Virus record (IMG/VR): IMGVR_UViG_3300042261_001239
Location: 1 to 47,061 of that record
DNA: 47,061 nt
From: a virus
Direction: 5' to 3' (one strand)
Position numbers and translations under genes: made by a program. Shown here in pieces: positions 23,890 through 31,700 of the stretch (its first letter is position 1; each line of letters begins with the position of its first letter). The notes beneath the pieces were generated by a model that worked only from the letters and a program-made list of their open reading frames with translations, ran no database searches and had not been told where the DNA came from.

Positions 23890-25494
23890 ATGGCAGGTTT
23901 TTTAGATAGCACCCCACAGAATAGATTCCTATCTCAAGTCTACAAGAATCTAAGTAGAATTGGAAAATTTGGAATGGAGTATGAAGACATGGTCATTCGT
24001 AATTCTCAAACTATTGGGCAAACTGAGTCCCAGATGTTTTCCGAAGAAGGAAACGGGTTTACAAACGACAGTGCTTTCTATTGGACCCTCGGATATCAAG
24101 ACACCAGGATAAGAAAATATATTGCTTATTTTGATAAAGACTACCTCGGGAAAAGAGACTTTCTAAGAAAATTTGCTCTTAACGGAGAGATAGATTTTAT
24201 CTTGGAAACTGTTTCGGACGAAGCCATTAACTACGATGACAAGAATTTTTTCTGTCAGCCCCTTCTCAATAATTTAGATCTAAAAGATAAAATAATAGAA
24301 AAGGTTCACGAGAACTTTAAAACTCTCTATATGCTATATGCTTTCCAGCAAAACAACCTTGCCTGGCAGCTATTTAAGCAGTTTTTGATAGACGGATTTC
24401 TTGCTTTTGAAATTGTTTATTCTACTGACGGGAAGAAAATAGTTGGATTTAAAGAACTAGATCCAACGTCTCTTCAGCCCCACACAGAAAAAGCTCCGGA
24501 CGGATCTTTCGAACAAATTTGGCTCCAGTACCCTAAGGATAGTCAGCTTTCTAGAAAGCTTAAGTCGGAACAAATAATTTATATTTCGTACGCTAAAGGA
24601 AATTCGATTTCTAGAGTTAGCTATGTTGAAAGACTGATCAGATCTTATAACATTCTGAGAGTGATGGAAAACACCAGAGTTATTTGGAATGTTATGAATG
24701 CCTCTTATAGATTAAAGTTTGTCATTCCGGTTGGAACCCAATCCCAGCAGAAAGCAATGCAAACTCTTGGACAGTTAATGTCTTCATATAAGGAAGAGGT
24801 AACCATGAACGACACATCCGGTGAACTTTTGGTCAACGGAACACCAAAGATCCAGTTTTACAAAAACTATCTCTTCCCTGAGAAGGACGGAGTTTCCCCA
24901 CAGATCGACGTATTGAATGCAAACGGTCCAGACTTTAATGTAATGGAAAATGTAATCTACTTCTATAATAAACTGAAGATGGATTCTAAGATACCTTACG
25001 CTAGATTTGCAGGTAGAGGAGCAACCCCGACCAATTATCAAATTGCTATAGACCAGTTAGAGAGAGATGAAATTAGATTTGAAAAATTCTTAACCAGACT
25101 TAGATCTATTTTCCAAGAAATTGTGGTTAAGCCTCTTTATATCCAGATGTGCTTGGATTTTCCTGAACTTGCCAAAGACAGAAGTTTTAAGGCAAATTTA
25201 GGATTAGATTACTACAATGATAATCAATTCTCTAAATTTTTAGAATTAGCACATTTAACCAAAGCAACTGATTTTGTTACTGCTTTAGGGGACATGAAGA
25301 TGAAAGTTGGGGAGGAAGAGAAGCCATACTTCGACAAAGACTTTTTAATTAGGAGATTTGTTCCTCTAAGTAGAGACGAGTTTCAAAAGAACAAGAAGTA
25401 CAAAGATAAGGAAAAAGAGCAGGCAGAGAAAGCTAAAAAAGAAGGCGGGAAAGAAGGAGCAGCAGAAGGCGGAGGAGAATCCTTTACTCTTTAA
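23890..25494 (+). CDS. Portal vertex protein (T4 gp20-like), copy 2
   Basis: 534 residues, clearly paralogous to copy 1 along its whole length: GFLDSTPQNRFLSQV start, KYIAYFDKDYLGKRDFLRKF, IIYISYAKGNSISRVSYVER, TQSQQKAMQTLGQLMSSYKE, ERDEIRFEKFLTRLRSIFQE and VKPLYIQMCLDF. The C-terminal tail is lysine/glycine/glutamate-rich instead of alanine/proline-rich. No truncation or frameshift. Two intact portal genes in tandem are unusual. They could form a mixed ring, or one could serve a different vertex or stage. It is the last structural gene before the replication block. Confidence 0.9.
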   Translation: MAGFLDSTPQNRFLSQVYKNLSRIGKFGMEYEDMVIRNSQTIGQTESQMFSEEGNGFTNDSAFYWTLGYQDTRIRKYIAYFDKDYLGKRDFLRKFALNGEIDFILETVSDEAINYDDKNFFCQPLLNNLDLKDKIIEKVHENFKTLYMLYAFQQNNLAWQLFKQFLIDGFLAFEIVYSTDGKKIVGFKELDPTSLQPHTEKAPDGSFEQIWLQYPKDSQLSRKLKSEQIIYISYAKGNSISRVSYVERLIRSYNILRVMENTRVIWNVMNASYRLKFVIPVGTQSQQKAMQTLGQLMSSYKEEVTMNDTSGELLVNGTPKIQFYKNYLFPEKDGVSPQIDVLNANGPDFNVMENVIYFYNKLKMDSKIPYARFAGRGATPTNYQIAIDQLERDEIRFEKFLTRLRSIFQEIVVKPLYIQMCLDFPELAKDRSFKANLGLDYYNDNQFSKFLELAHLTKATDFVTALGDMKMKVGEEEKPYFDKDFLIRRFVPLSRDEFQKNKKYKDKEKEQAEKAKKEGGKEGAAEGGGESFTL

Positions 25495-25497
25495 TTA

Positions 25498-25510
25498 GAC
25501 CGTATATTTA
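25498..25510 (+). promoter_or_regulatory. Putative non-late promoter box before DNA ligase
   Basis: GACCGTATATTTA, 20 bases before the ATG. The same GACCGTATATT occurs before Fpg (32589). Confidence 0.5.
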
Positions 25511-25532
25511 TGTAGATAAAGATAATCTACAT
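25510..25532 (+). promoter_or_regulatory. Perfect inverted repeat covering the ligase start codon
   Basis: ATGTAGAT (25510-25517) and ATCTACAT (25525-25532) form an 8-bp perfect stem with a 7-base loop. The A and T of the ligase ATG (25531-25533) lie in the right arm, so folding would hide the start codon. It may be an RNA switch, a repressor operator, or fortuitous. Confidence 0.4.
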
Positions 25533-26871
25533 GAAGAAAGAACTCAGAATACTATTAGCCGTAGAATCCCTAGAAGGAAACGGATCCCAGAAAGAAAAAC
25601 AGAGACTGATCTCCGAAAATTTATCGGAGGAGATGTTATACATCCTGGACGTTTGTTTTAATCCATTCATCACTACCAAACTTCACAAGTTAGATCTCAG
25701 TCAGAATTTAGAGGTTCCTGAGTTTCCTGGGTTTGACACTTTTAAAAACCTGGTAGAGGACCTTAAAAAAGCTCCAGCTGCTAATGACTCCCTAAGATCG
25801 AGAGCTAATGCCCTCATAAATTCTACCATTAACGAGGAAAACTTAGCAGAAGACATGGATCTTCGGGTAATTCTAATGAAGATCCTAACTAAAAGGATGA
25901 ACATCGGGATCGGAGCTAAACTGATTAACAAGGCGATAGGAAGAGAACTAATTCCCGACCCTTCTTTAATGTTAGCTTCGGATGACCAAAAAGAAGTAGC
26001 TAATTGGGATAAAATTTACTGCGAGGAAAAGTATGACGGGGTTCGTGTGATAGCTGTAGGAGACAGGGAAAAAGGTTTTCAGTTCTACACCAGGTCTTTT
26101 AATGAGCTGGATAAATCTAAACTTTCTAGGATCGAGGGAGAATTAGTTCAAGTTTTGAATAATGCGAGTATTGTTGGGGAAGTATTCTTTGATGGGGAGT
26201 TAACCGATTCGAATAGAAAATCTGTTTCGGGAAAAGTAACTCAAATTCTGAAAGGAACCGCTCCAAACGATATTGACAAAGATTTTCTCTTTAATATCTT
26301 CGACCTTGAAAAAGCAGAAGTTTTAAAAACAGGAAAAGGAACTGTTCCATTCGTAAGAAGAAGACAAGAGCTTGCTTTATTAATGGGATTTCTTAAGGAC
26401 GAGTCAAAAGTTAAATTGGCTAGACAGTGGGTGGTAGATTCGATGGAAGAAACCCAGAAAATTTATGGTTTGATAGTTTCAATGGGAGGAGAAGGAGTTA
26501 TTTTAAAACCGGCAGATCACGTCTATGAATGTAAGAGAAGCAGGAATTGGGTGAAGCTAAAACAGATCCAAGATTGTGACCTAGAGATTACTGGCTGGTT
26601 CCCTGGAGAAGGGAAGAGGGAAGGATTTATTGGAGGGTTTATCTGCAAAGACGCCAGTGGAACCCTAGAAGTTCGGATCGGATCTGGATTTACTGATAAA
26701 GATCTTCAAGAACTAAGCCAAGATCCAGACTCTCTCATTGGTAAAATTGCAGCAATCCAATACAATGAGCCAATTACAGACAAGTTTGGAGGACGCAGTT
26801 TGTTCCTCCCCCGCTTCATCGAAATCAGATCCGATAAGACTGTAGCAGATGATATGACTAAGATGTTCTAA
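25531..26871 (+). CDS. 30: ATP-dependent DNA ligase (T4 gp30-like)
   Basis: Seals nicks during replication, recombination and repair. 446 residues (T4 gp30: 487). The nucleotidyltransferase motifs are complete: adenylated lysine in EEKYDGVRV (K167), GEVFFDGELTD (motif III region), GGEGVILKP (motif IV) and NWVKLKQIQ (motif V). A C-terminal OB fold follows. The N-terminal 150 residues resemble the helical domain of gp30. It opens the replication block, with the CGTATATTT box and an inverted repeat over its start codon. Confidence 0.93.
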   Translation: MKKELRILLAVESLEGNGSQKEKQRLISENLSEEMLYILDVCFNPFITTKLHKLDLSQNLEVPEFPGFDTFKNLVEDLKKAPAANDSLRSRANALINSTINEENLAEDMDLRVILMKILTKRMNIGIGAKLINKAIGRELIPDPSLMLASDDQKEVANWDKIYCEEKYDGVRVIAVGDREKGFQFYTRSFNELDKSKLSRIEGELVQVLNNASIVGEVFFDGELTDSNRKSVSGKVTQILKGTAPNDIDKDFLFNIFDLEKAEVLKTGKGTVPFVRRRQELALLMGFLKDESKVKLARQWVVDSMEETQKIYGLIVSMGGEGVILKPADHVYECKRSRNWVKLKQIQDCDLEITGWFPGEGKREGFIGGFICKDASGTLEVRIGSGFTDKDLQELSQDPDSLIGKIAAIQYNEPITDKFGGRSLFLPRFIEIRSDKTVADDMTKMF

Positions 26872-26915
26872 AACAAGAAACTAATGGACCCCCAGAACAC
26901 TATAATGTCATATCT

Positions 26916-27863
26916 ATGATTCAGGATCTTCTCACCGAAAAATTAAGACCTAAAGAAATAAGACATATGATCCTCCCCCCGAGGATCCGCAGTCTTTTTG
27001 AAAACAAAGGTCTAAATCACAACGTACTTTTAGCCGGATCTCCTGGCTGTGGAAAAACAACTTTAGCTAAGATTCTAGCTAAAGATCTACCTCACATTTT
27101 CATCAATGTTTCCGACGAGAGCTCGGTAGACACTATCAGGAATAAAATCAATGACTTCTGTTCAAATATTTCTGTCCTAGACGGAAAGTCTTCTAAGAAG
27201 GTAGTGATTTTAGACGAGTTTGATGGAGCTTCAGACCAGTTCTATAAAGCACTAAGGGGAACGATTGAAAAGTTCGCAGGCAACACGAGATTCGTTGCTA
27301 CGTGCAATTATATCAATAAGGTCCCAGATGCAATTCAAAGTAGATTTGAAGTTATCAATTTTGATCCTGTAAACTCTGAAGAGGAAGAGGCTATCAAGGA
27401 CGAATGGAAATCTAGAGTTAGACTAATTTTAACTAAAATGGGAATATCTATCGAAGATGACTCCTTGTCAGCTTTCGAGAAAACTTATTTCCCGGATTTC
27501 AGGTCTGCCTTAAACAGGATCCAATCTTGGTCTATTGAAGGTGTAACAAAGCTAGATCTTGCCAAAGTTAAAGAAGCAAACTGGTCTTATGAGGACCTTT
27601 ATAAAATGTTAATGACTTCTAAGGACCCTGTTAATAACTATCAAGTTATTGTTGGTCAATATTCAACCAAAGTTGATGATGTTATGACCTCTCTTGGAAG
27701 TGAGTTTATCGACTGGATTGTTAAAAACCATCCGGACAAATCTAAGATCATCCCAGCAGTTATTGTTTTAGTTGCTTCTCATCAAGCTCAGAGAATTGTG
27801 GTTATCGACCCTGTTGTTTCTCTGCTCTCCCTATTTTTCCAAATCCAAAAACTAATAGACTAA
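26916..27863 (+). CDS. 44: Sliding clamp loader ATPase subunit (T4 gp44-like)
   Basis: AAA+ ATPase that opens and loads the sliding clamp onto DNA. 315 residues (T4 gp44: 319). Walker A is GSPGCGKTT (41-49), Walker B VVILDEFDG (96-104), sensor 1 TCNY (near 129-132), and SRFEVINF carries the SRF motif of the family. The N-terminus EKLRPKEIRHMILPPRI is typical. The preceding sequence carries CACTATAATGTCATATCT, possibly a promoter. The sliding clamp itself (gp45) is not in this window. Confidence 0.93.
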   Translation: MIQDLLTEKLRPKEIRHMILPPRIRSLFENKGLNHNVLLAGSPGCGKTTLAKILAKDLPHIFINVSDESSVDTIRNKINDFCSNISVLDGKSSKKVVILDEFDGASDQFYKALRGTIEKFAGNTRFVATCNYINKVPDAIQSRFEVINFDPVNSEEEEAIKDEWKSRVRLILTKMGISIEDDSLSAFEKTYFPDFRSALNRIQSWSIEGVTKLDLAKVKEANWSYEDLYKMLMTSKDPVNNYQVIVGQYSTKVDDVMTSLGSEFIDWIVKNHPDKSKIIPAVIVLVASHQAQRIVVIDPVVSLLSLFFQIQKLID

Positions 27864-28177
27864 TGGACTTATTACCAGAAAAAATAAAAAGAAAAGGTTT
27901 TACCTATGAGCTAGAAAAGAGAGGAAATAAAGCTCTCATGTACCGTCAGATAGACGATGAAGATGGAATTTTAATTGCCTATGAAGTTTTTAAGATTAAA
28001 GTAGACCCGCCAAAGGTTGTTTTTGGAATTCCTCTAAATGAAAGGGAAGTTTTTCCTGCCAATGAAGATTTCGGAAAATGGGCTTGGGCTTGTAGAGACA
28101 AGGATAGGGCAGAAAGAAGATTTCAGGGGTTAGAGGTTTCTTCAGACGGAAACCCGGAGGAGGAAGAAGATGAGTAA
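27863..28177 (+). CDS. Hypothetical phage protein
   Basis: 104 residues, overlapping the clamp loader stop (TAATG). It contains YEVFKIKVDPPKVVFG and REVFPANEDFGKWAWACRDK followed by a helix with ERRFQGL. This 'YEV-F ... P-x-x-E-x-F/P-x-n-x-x-FG-x-x-AW' arrangement occurs in small phage proteins of unknown function. The C-terminus is acidic (EEEEDE). The position is that of gp62 in T4, but length and sequence do not match gp62. Overlaps the next gene by 8 bases. Confidence 0.7.
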   Translation: MDLLPEKIKRKGFTYELEKRGNKALMYRQIDDEDGILIAYEVFKIKVDPPKVVFGIPLNEREVFPANEDFGKWAWACRDKDRAERRFQGLEVSSDGNPEEEEDE

Positions 28178-28514
28178 GTCGGCTATTTTAGCCGTTTTGC
28201 TTATTATAGTTGGCCAGGCAGGAGCTTGGTTCCAACAGTTTTCTCAGTCTAGATTCGAATGGATGAAGAATAATCTTTGGGTTAATATTTTCATCATTGG
28301 ATCTATAGTATCCTGCTCTTTTGTTTTTGCAGCAAAATACGGGATGGAGTCTTTTGGGAGTGCTTGGTCTTATAGATTGGTCCAGTTTTGCATTGGTGTG
28401 TTTGTTTTTACCTATTTAACTCAAGTTTTTCTTGGGGAGAATATTTCGGTTAAGAACGGAATTTGTATAGGCCTATCCGTTCTAATTATTTTAATCCAGG
28501 CCTTTTGGAAATAA
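28170..28514 (+). CDS. Small four-helix membrane protein
   Basis: 114 residues, almost entirely hydrophobic: helices at about 4-22, 36-57, 68-88 and 94-113. The arrangement and size recall small multidrug/DMT-type half-transporters, but no key residue confirms this. It overlaps the previous gene by 8 bases and ends 3 bases before the kinase, so it is embedded in the replication operon. Function unknown. Confidence 0.7.
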   Translation: MSKSAILAVLLIIVGQAGAWFQQFSQSRFEWMKNNLWVNIFIIGSIVSCSFVFAAKYGMESFGSAWSYRLVQFCIGVFVFTYLTQVFLGENISVKNGICIGLSVLIILIQAFWK

Positions 28515-28517
28515 AAA

Positions 28518-29036
28518 ATGAAAAAAAGATTAATTATTGTAGGAAAAGGGGGGTCCGGAAAGGACCACTTAAGAAAAATTTTAGTAGAAAAGGGATTTAG
28601 GTATTGCATCTCTCATACGACGAGACCCATTAGAGAAGGGGAAGAAAACGGAAAAGACTATTGGTTTGTATCAAGTTCTGAACTACCTTCGATGGCGAAT
28701 GACTTTTATGAAGCCGTTTATTTTAATAACTGGTTCTATGGGACTTCGATAAAGGAGTTCTATTCTTCTAATCTTTTCATTATGACCCCGAAGGGAATTT
28801 CTAAATTAAAGTCAGAAGATAGGGAAGAGTCTGTGGTGGTTTATCTAAACATAGATGAGGAAACTAGAAAGAAAAGACTTAGAGAAAGAAGAGATGCAGA
28901 CGATGTGGAAAGAAGGCTTCAAGCAGACTTCCACGACTTCCACGAGTTTGAAGATTTTGACTATGAAATAAAAGACCCATCTTTTACCGACATAGGAGAA
29001 ATTGGGACCGTATCTTTCTATACAAGCCATGATTAA
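28518..29036 (+). CDS. Guanylate-kinase-like nucleoside monophosphate kinase
   Basis: Probable (d)NMP kinase supplying dNDPs for phage DNA. 172 residues, short for guanylate kinase (about 200). P-loop GKGGSGKDH (residues 9-17), then the GMP-binding signature HTTRPIREGEENGKDYWFV, an EAVYFNNWFYGT segment (GMK: NxYGT), and RRDADDVERRL in the lid region. The lysine-to-aspartate change after GSGK is unusual for GMKs (often GKST). It overlaps the FEN nuclease start by 8 bases. Confidence 0.85.
   Translation: MKKRLIIVGKGGSGKDHLRKILVEKGFRYCISHTTRPIREGEENGKDYWFVSSSELPSMANDFYEAVYFNNWFYGTSIKEFYSSNLFIMTPKGISKLKSEDREESVVVYLNIDEETRKKRLRERRDADDVERRLQADFHDFHEFEDFDYEIKDPSFTDIGEIGTVSFYTSHD
29006..29018 (+). 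promoter_or_regulatory. Possible non-late promoter box before the FEN nuclease
   Basis: GACCGTATCTTTC, matching the GACCGTATATT box with one or two changes, 10 bases before the ATG at 29029. It lies inside the kinase coding region, so codon constraint is an alternative explanation. Confidence 0.3.
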
Positions 29037-30165
29037 TATACTAGTAGACGGCAATTACATCTTTCACAAAACCTTTGGGGTTTTTGGTGGATTTGGTGTT
29101 AAAAATCCAGCGGAAGTTTTAGGAACTCCTGGAGAGCAAGCAATGTTTATTCGAAAAGTCTCAACTGACCTTTGTGCAGGTCTTAAACTCCTTCCACAAG
29201 GGGGAAGGCTGATCTTTACTTCCGATAGCAGATCCTGGAGAAAAGACGTGGAAATAGAAGATGGAGGGTATAAATCTAACAGAGTTAAAGATGAAACAGT
29301 AGACTGGACAATATTTTTTGACCTGATGACAGAGTTCGGACATCAGCTAGAGTCCCAAGGGTTCATCTTTTCTAAAACTAAGGGAGCAGAAGGGGATGAC
29401 CTCCTTTATTTTTGGTCAGATCATTTTAACTCTCTCGGAGAGAACTGCATCATTATCAGCGGAGATAAGGACATGCACCAATTGGCAAGACATAATGATA
29501 AAGGATGGACTGTAATCTGGAATAACAACTCCAAAAACAACATATTGGCGGTTCCCCCCGGATGGGAAGAAAATTGGGTTAACAAAAATGAATCCATCTC
29601 TATCTTTGACATGGGAGCTGCAATCTCACCAGACAAGGAAAAGATCAAAGAGTTTTTGAAGAAGGTAACCATCGAAGAAGTTAAAAGAAGAGATTTTGTT
29701 TTCAATAAGATGCTTACTGGAGACAAAGGAGATGCAGTTCCTGGGGTTTGGTACACTGCAGCTCCCGGAGGAAGATTTAATGGAATTACACCTAAAAAGG
29801 CAGAACAGATATTAGAGTCCCTAAATCAGTCTAAGTGGAAAGAGTCTAAGTTTATAGACATGCTGCAGGACCAGGAATTCCTTTCCTGGATATCTGGATT
29901 TGTTCTTAGGATTCTAAAAGATGTTGACAACTCGGAAAACAGACAAAAAGTATCTAAAAATCTTCTTAGAAATTATACTCTAATGTGGCTAGATAGAAGC
30001 GTAATGCCTGAGTTTGTTACCGAAAATTGCACCTCAGAAATTTCTAGAGGAATGGAACTTCCTAAGAAGAACGTAACTACAGACAGGATAAAGCTTCTGG
30101 AAGGTACTTCTTGGGTTGTCACCCCCTCGGCTCCAAAAGCTTTTGACCCTTTTTCTAATTTCTAA
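29029..30165 (+). CDS. rnh: 5'-3' exonuclease / RNase H (T4 rnh-like, FEN family)
   Basis: Removes RNA primers and flaps. I start at ATG 29029 because the family core begins at once (MINILVDGNYIFHK, D7); the 9 codons upstream overlap the kinase. 378 residues (T4 RNase H: 305). Metal-site acidic residues appear in order: D7, D66 (SDSRSWRKD), E121-D123-D124 (GAEGDDL), D146 and D148 (SGDKDMHQLA), D232 and D235 (TGDKGDAVPGV). The YKSNR segment after D66 is typical. A C-terminal region beyond T4 length is present. It ends one base into the next ATG (TAATG). Confidence 0.9.
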   Translation: MINILVDGNYIFHKTFGVFGGFGVKNPAEVLGTPGEQAMFIRKVSTDLCAGLKLLPQGGRLIFTSDSRSWRKDVEIEDGGYKSNRVKDETVDWTIFFDLMTEFGHQLESQGFIFSKTKGAEGDDLLYFWSDHFNSLGENCIIISGDKDMHQLARHNDKGWTVIWNNNSKNNILAVPPGWEENWVNKNESISIFDMGAAISPDKEKIKEFLKKVTIEEVKRRDFVFNKMLTGDKGDAVPGVWYTAAPGGRFNGITPKKAEQILESLNQSKWKESKFIDMLQDQEFLSWISGFVLRILKDVDNSENRQKVSKNLLRNYTLMWLDRSVMPEFVTENCTSEISRGMELPKKNVTTDRIKLLEGTSWVVTPSAPKAFDPFSNF

Positions 30166-30590
30166 TGGAACTATTTGACGTAATTAAAAAGATTTTCAAT
30201 AAAAAAGGATGGGACGACGTTGGAAGAAACGATAAAGTTCGGAACTTTTTTATGATTAACCGAATCATGTCTATACAATGGCCTATCCAAGCTCACCAGT
30301 TTAACCACACTAAGGTTTCTCCAGCTCCCGTAGCGGATTGGTGGCACGGAACCATGTCCAACTATTACAGCAAAGTTCCAGGATGGATTTTTACTAAGAC
30401 AAAAAAGAAAGAAGGGAAAGAAGAAAAAAAGATAGATTTTTCCTCCTACGAGGAAGCAGAGTCTTTTGTTAGATCCAGATTTGAAATTTCTAAAAGAGAA
30501 ATATCCGAAATGAAAAAATTCTACCCGGAGAAGTATGAATCTTGGATCAAAGAAATATCTGAGCAACTAAAATCTATCAACAAAGATTGA
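30165..30590 (+). CDS. Possible clamp loader small subunit (gp62-type)
   Basis: 141 residues. The start ELFDVIKKIFNKKGWDD followed by FFMINRIMSIQWPIQAHQFN resembles proteins annotated as the clamp loader small subunit in distant T4-type phages ('F-L-x-x-I-x-x-K-x-W ... FMINR-x-x-S-x-x-p-x-x-x-x-x-x-N'), rather than T4 gp62 itself. The C-terminus is helical (EISEMKKFYPEKYESWIKEI). Location in the replication block between FEN nuclease and other genes, 2.3 kb from gp44, fits. Assignment from memory of the pattern; hypothetical is the safe alternative. Confidence 0.5.
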   Translation: MELFDVIKKIFNKKGWDDVGRNDKVRNFFMINRIMSIQWPIQAHQFNHTKVSPAPVADWWHGTMSNYYSKVPGWIFTKTKKKEGKEEKKIDFSSYEEAESFVRSRFEISKREISEMKKFYPEKYESWIKEISEQLKSINKD

Positions 30591-30604
30591 AAATATATAA
30601 GAAG

Positions 30605-31150
30605 ATGAAGAAGGAACATTCTAAGTTGATGGAGAAGGTTCTCCAAAGTTTAGACTGGGATAGTATCCTAGAGATAAATAGAGTTCTAAGGATTGGAACT
30701 GGAATGGGAAGTGAAATAGTTCCCGGGGTTAAGAAAAAACCCTTTGGTGAGAACATAACTAAAAATGATTTTAAATCAGAACTTAGAGCTCTGATTAAAT
30801 ACTCTATCGAAAATCATGTCCCCCAGCTAAATTATGGAAACTGGATTATTTATTGGGTTAGTGACGACTGGGACGTTGAAGTGACTTTTCCTCAAGAAAT
30901 GGATGACGACGCTGTAGACGATCTAGACGATGATGATACTTTCTTTGTGATGGAACCTCAATTGGAAGTAATATATTCCCCGCAAAGGATTAGTTTAAAG
31001 GGAGAAATTTCGGACCAGGAAGGGGAGAGAAAAGACCACGTCAACCTAGAAGAAATGTTAGAAAAAGCTATCAAAAGTGAAGACTATGAGCTTGCTACTA
31101 AAATTAGAGATCTAATTTCTCAAAATAGAGAAAAAAAATTAGATAAATAG
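30605..31150 (+). CDS. Hypothetical acidic protein with a UVR-like C-terminal helix pair
   Basis: The frame is open from TTG 30587, but I prefer ATG 30605, giving 181 residues (MKKEHSKLMEKVLQSL). The centre is acidic (DDDAVDDLDDDD). The C-terminus, LEEMLEKAIKSEDYELATKI followed by RDLI, looks like the UVR helical motif of UvrB/UvrC (L-x-x-x-x-x-x-A-x-x-x-E-x-YE-x-A-x-x-x-RD-x-I), a protein-binding element. No catalytic domain. Function unknown. Confidence 0.7.
   Translation: MKKEHSKLMEKVLQSLDWDSILEINRVLRIGTGMGSEIVPGVKKKPFGENITKNDFKSELRALIKYSIENHVPQLNYGNWIIYWVSDDWDVEVTFPQEMDDDAVDDLDDDDTFFVMEPQLEVIYSPQRISLKGEISDQEGERKDHVNLEEMLEKAIKSEDYELATKIRDLISQNREKKLDK
31142..31150 (+). promoter_or_regulatory. 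Possible late promoter box
   Basis: GATAAATAG at the end of the previous gene, 18 bases before the TTG start at 31169; identical to the box before the tube gene. Confidence 0.35.
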
Positions 31151-31168
31151 AGAAAATAAATCTTTTAC

Positions 31169-31654
31169 TTGAAGCATATTATTCCCATTAATGAATTTTT
31201 TCAGGACGTTGGAGTCTTCGGGGACACTTACGGGTACGGGGGTGCTAACGGGGTTTTTAAGGTTACTTATAAACCTTATAAAGACCTTTCTGTCTCGGTG
31301 GGTCCCGATCCAGATGTTCCTCGGTATAAAAAAGGATCCGAATATCACGTGGGAGACTATGTCACTGCAAAGCCCATCAATTCTAAGAAAAGGATCGCGG
31401 GAATGATAATCAAGAACGTTCTCAGTAGCGACGGAAAAAACTACAAGTACTTTGTTCAGATTAAGAACAAAAACAAGAAGGAGGAAGAAGTTGTTGAAGT
31501 TGTTCCTAGCACTATCAAATTCCTAGAAGGAGGAGATAGAGGATTTAAACAGAGAGCTGCTAAATTTAACATGGATGCTGCAGCAGGAGACGTTTACAAT
31601 TCTCCCTACGTTTATAATAATAACGTAGGTGGAGAGCAAGTAGATGGATCTTAA
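31169..31654 (+). CDS. Hypothetical protein with SH3/KOW-like segment
   Basis: 161 residues from a TTG start at 31169; no in-frame ATG exists before residue 70. The N-terminus MKHIIPINEFFQDVG resembles the window's capsid-targeting-like starts, but the protease site is not clear (INE before F). A central segment (EYHVGDYVTAKPINSKKRIA, then IKNVLSSDGKNYKYFVQIK) resembles the KOW-like part of the 15847 protein. The tail is asparagine- and tyrosine-rich. If cargo, it is the only one inside the replication block. Function unknown. Confidence 0.62.
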   Translation: MKHIIPINEFFQDVGVFGDTYGYGGANGVFKVTYKPYKDLSVSVGPDPDVPRYKKGSEYHVGDYVTAKPINSKKRIAGMIIKNVLSSDGKNYKYFVQIKNKNKKEEEVVEVVPSTIKFLEGGDRGFKQRAAKFNMDAAAGDVYNSPYVYNNNVGGEQVDGS

Positions 31655-31700
31655 TTAACTGTATTTTGAAACTACTAGTTCCCAGAAGCGTATAACTGAT

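Noticed and set aside
27863-28177. Clamp loader small subunit gp62 at the T4 position after gp44
   Set aside because: At 104 residues it is too short, with no resemblance to gp62; the protein at 30165 is a better candidate.
30589-30604. AATATATAAG directly before the ATG at 30605 as a late promoter
   Set aside because: It lacks the GATAT core and only 4 bases separate it from the start codon; it could equally be the beginning of the gene if TTG 30587 is used.
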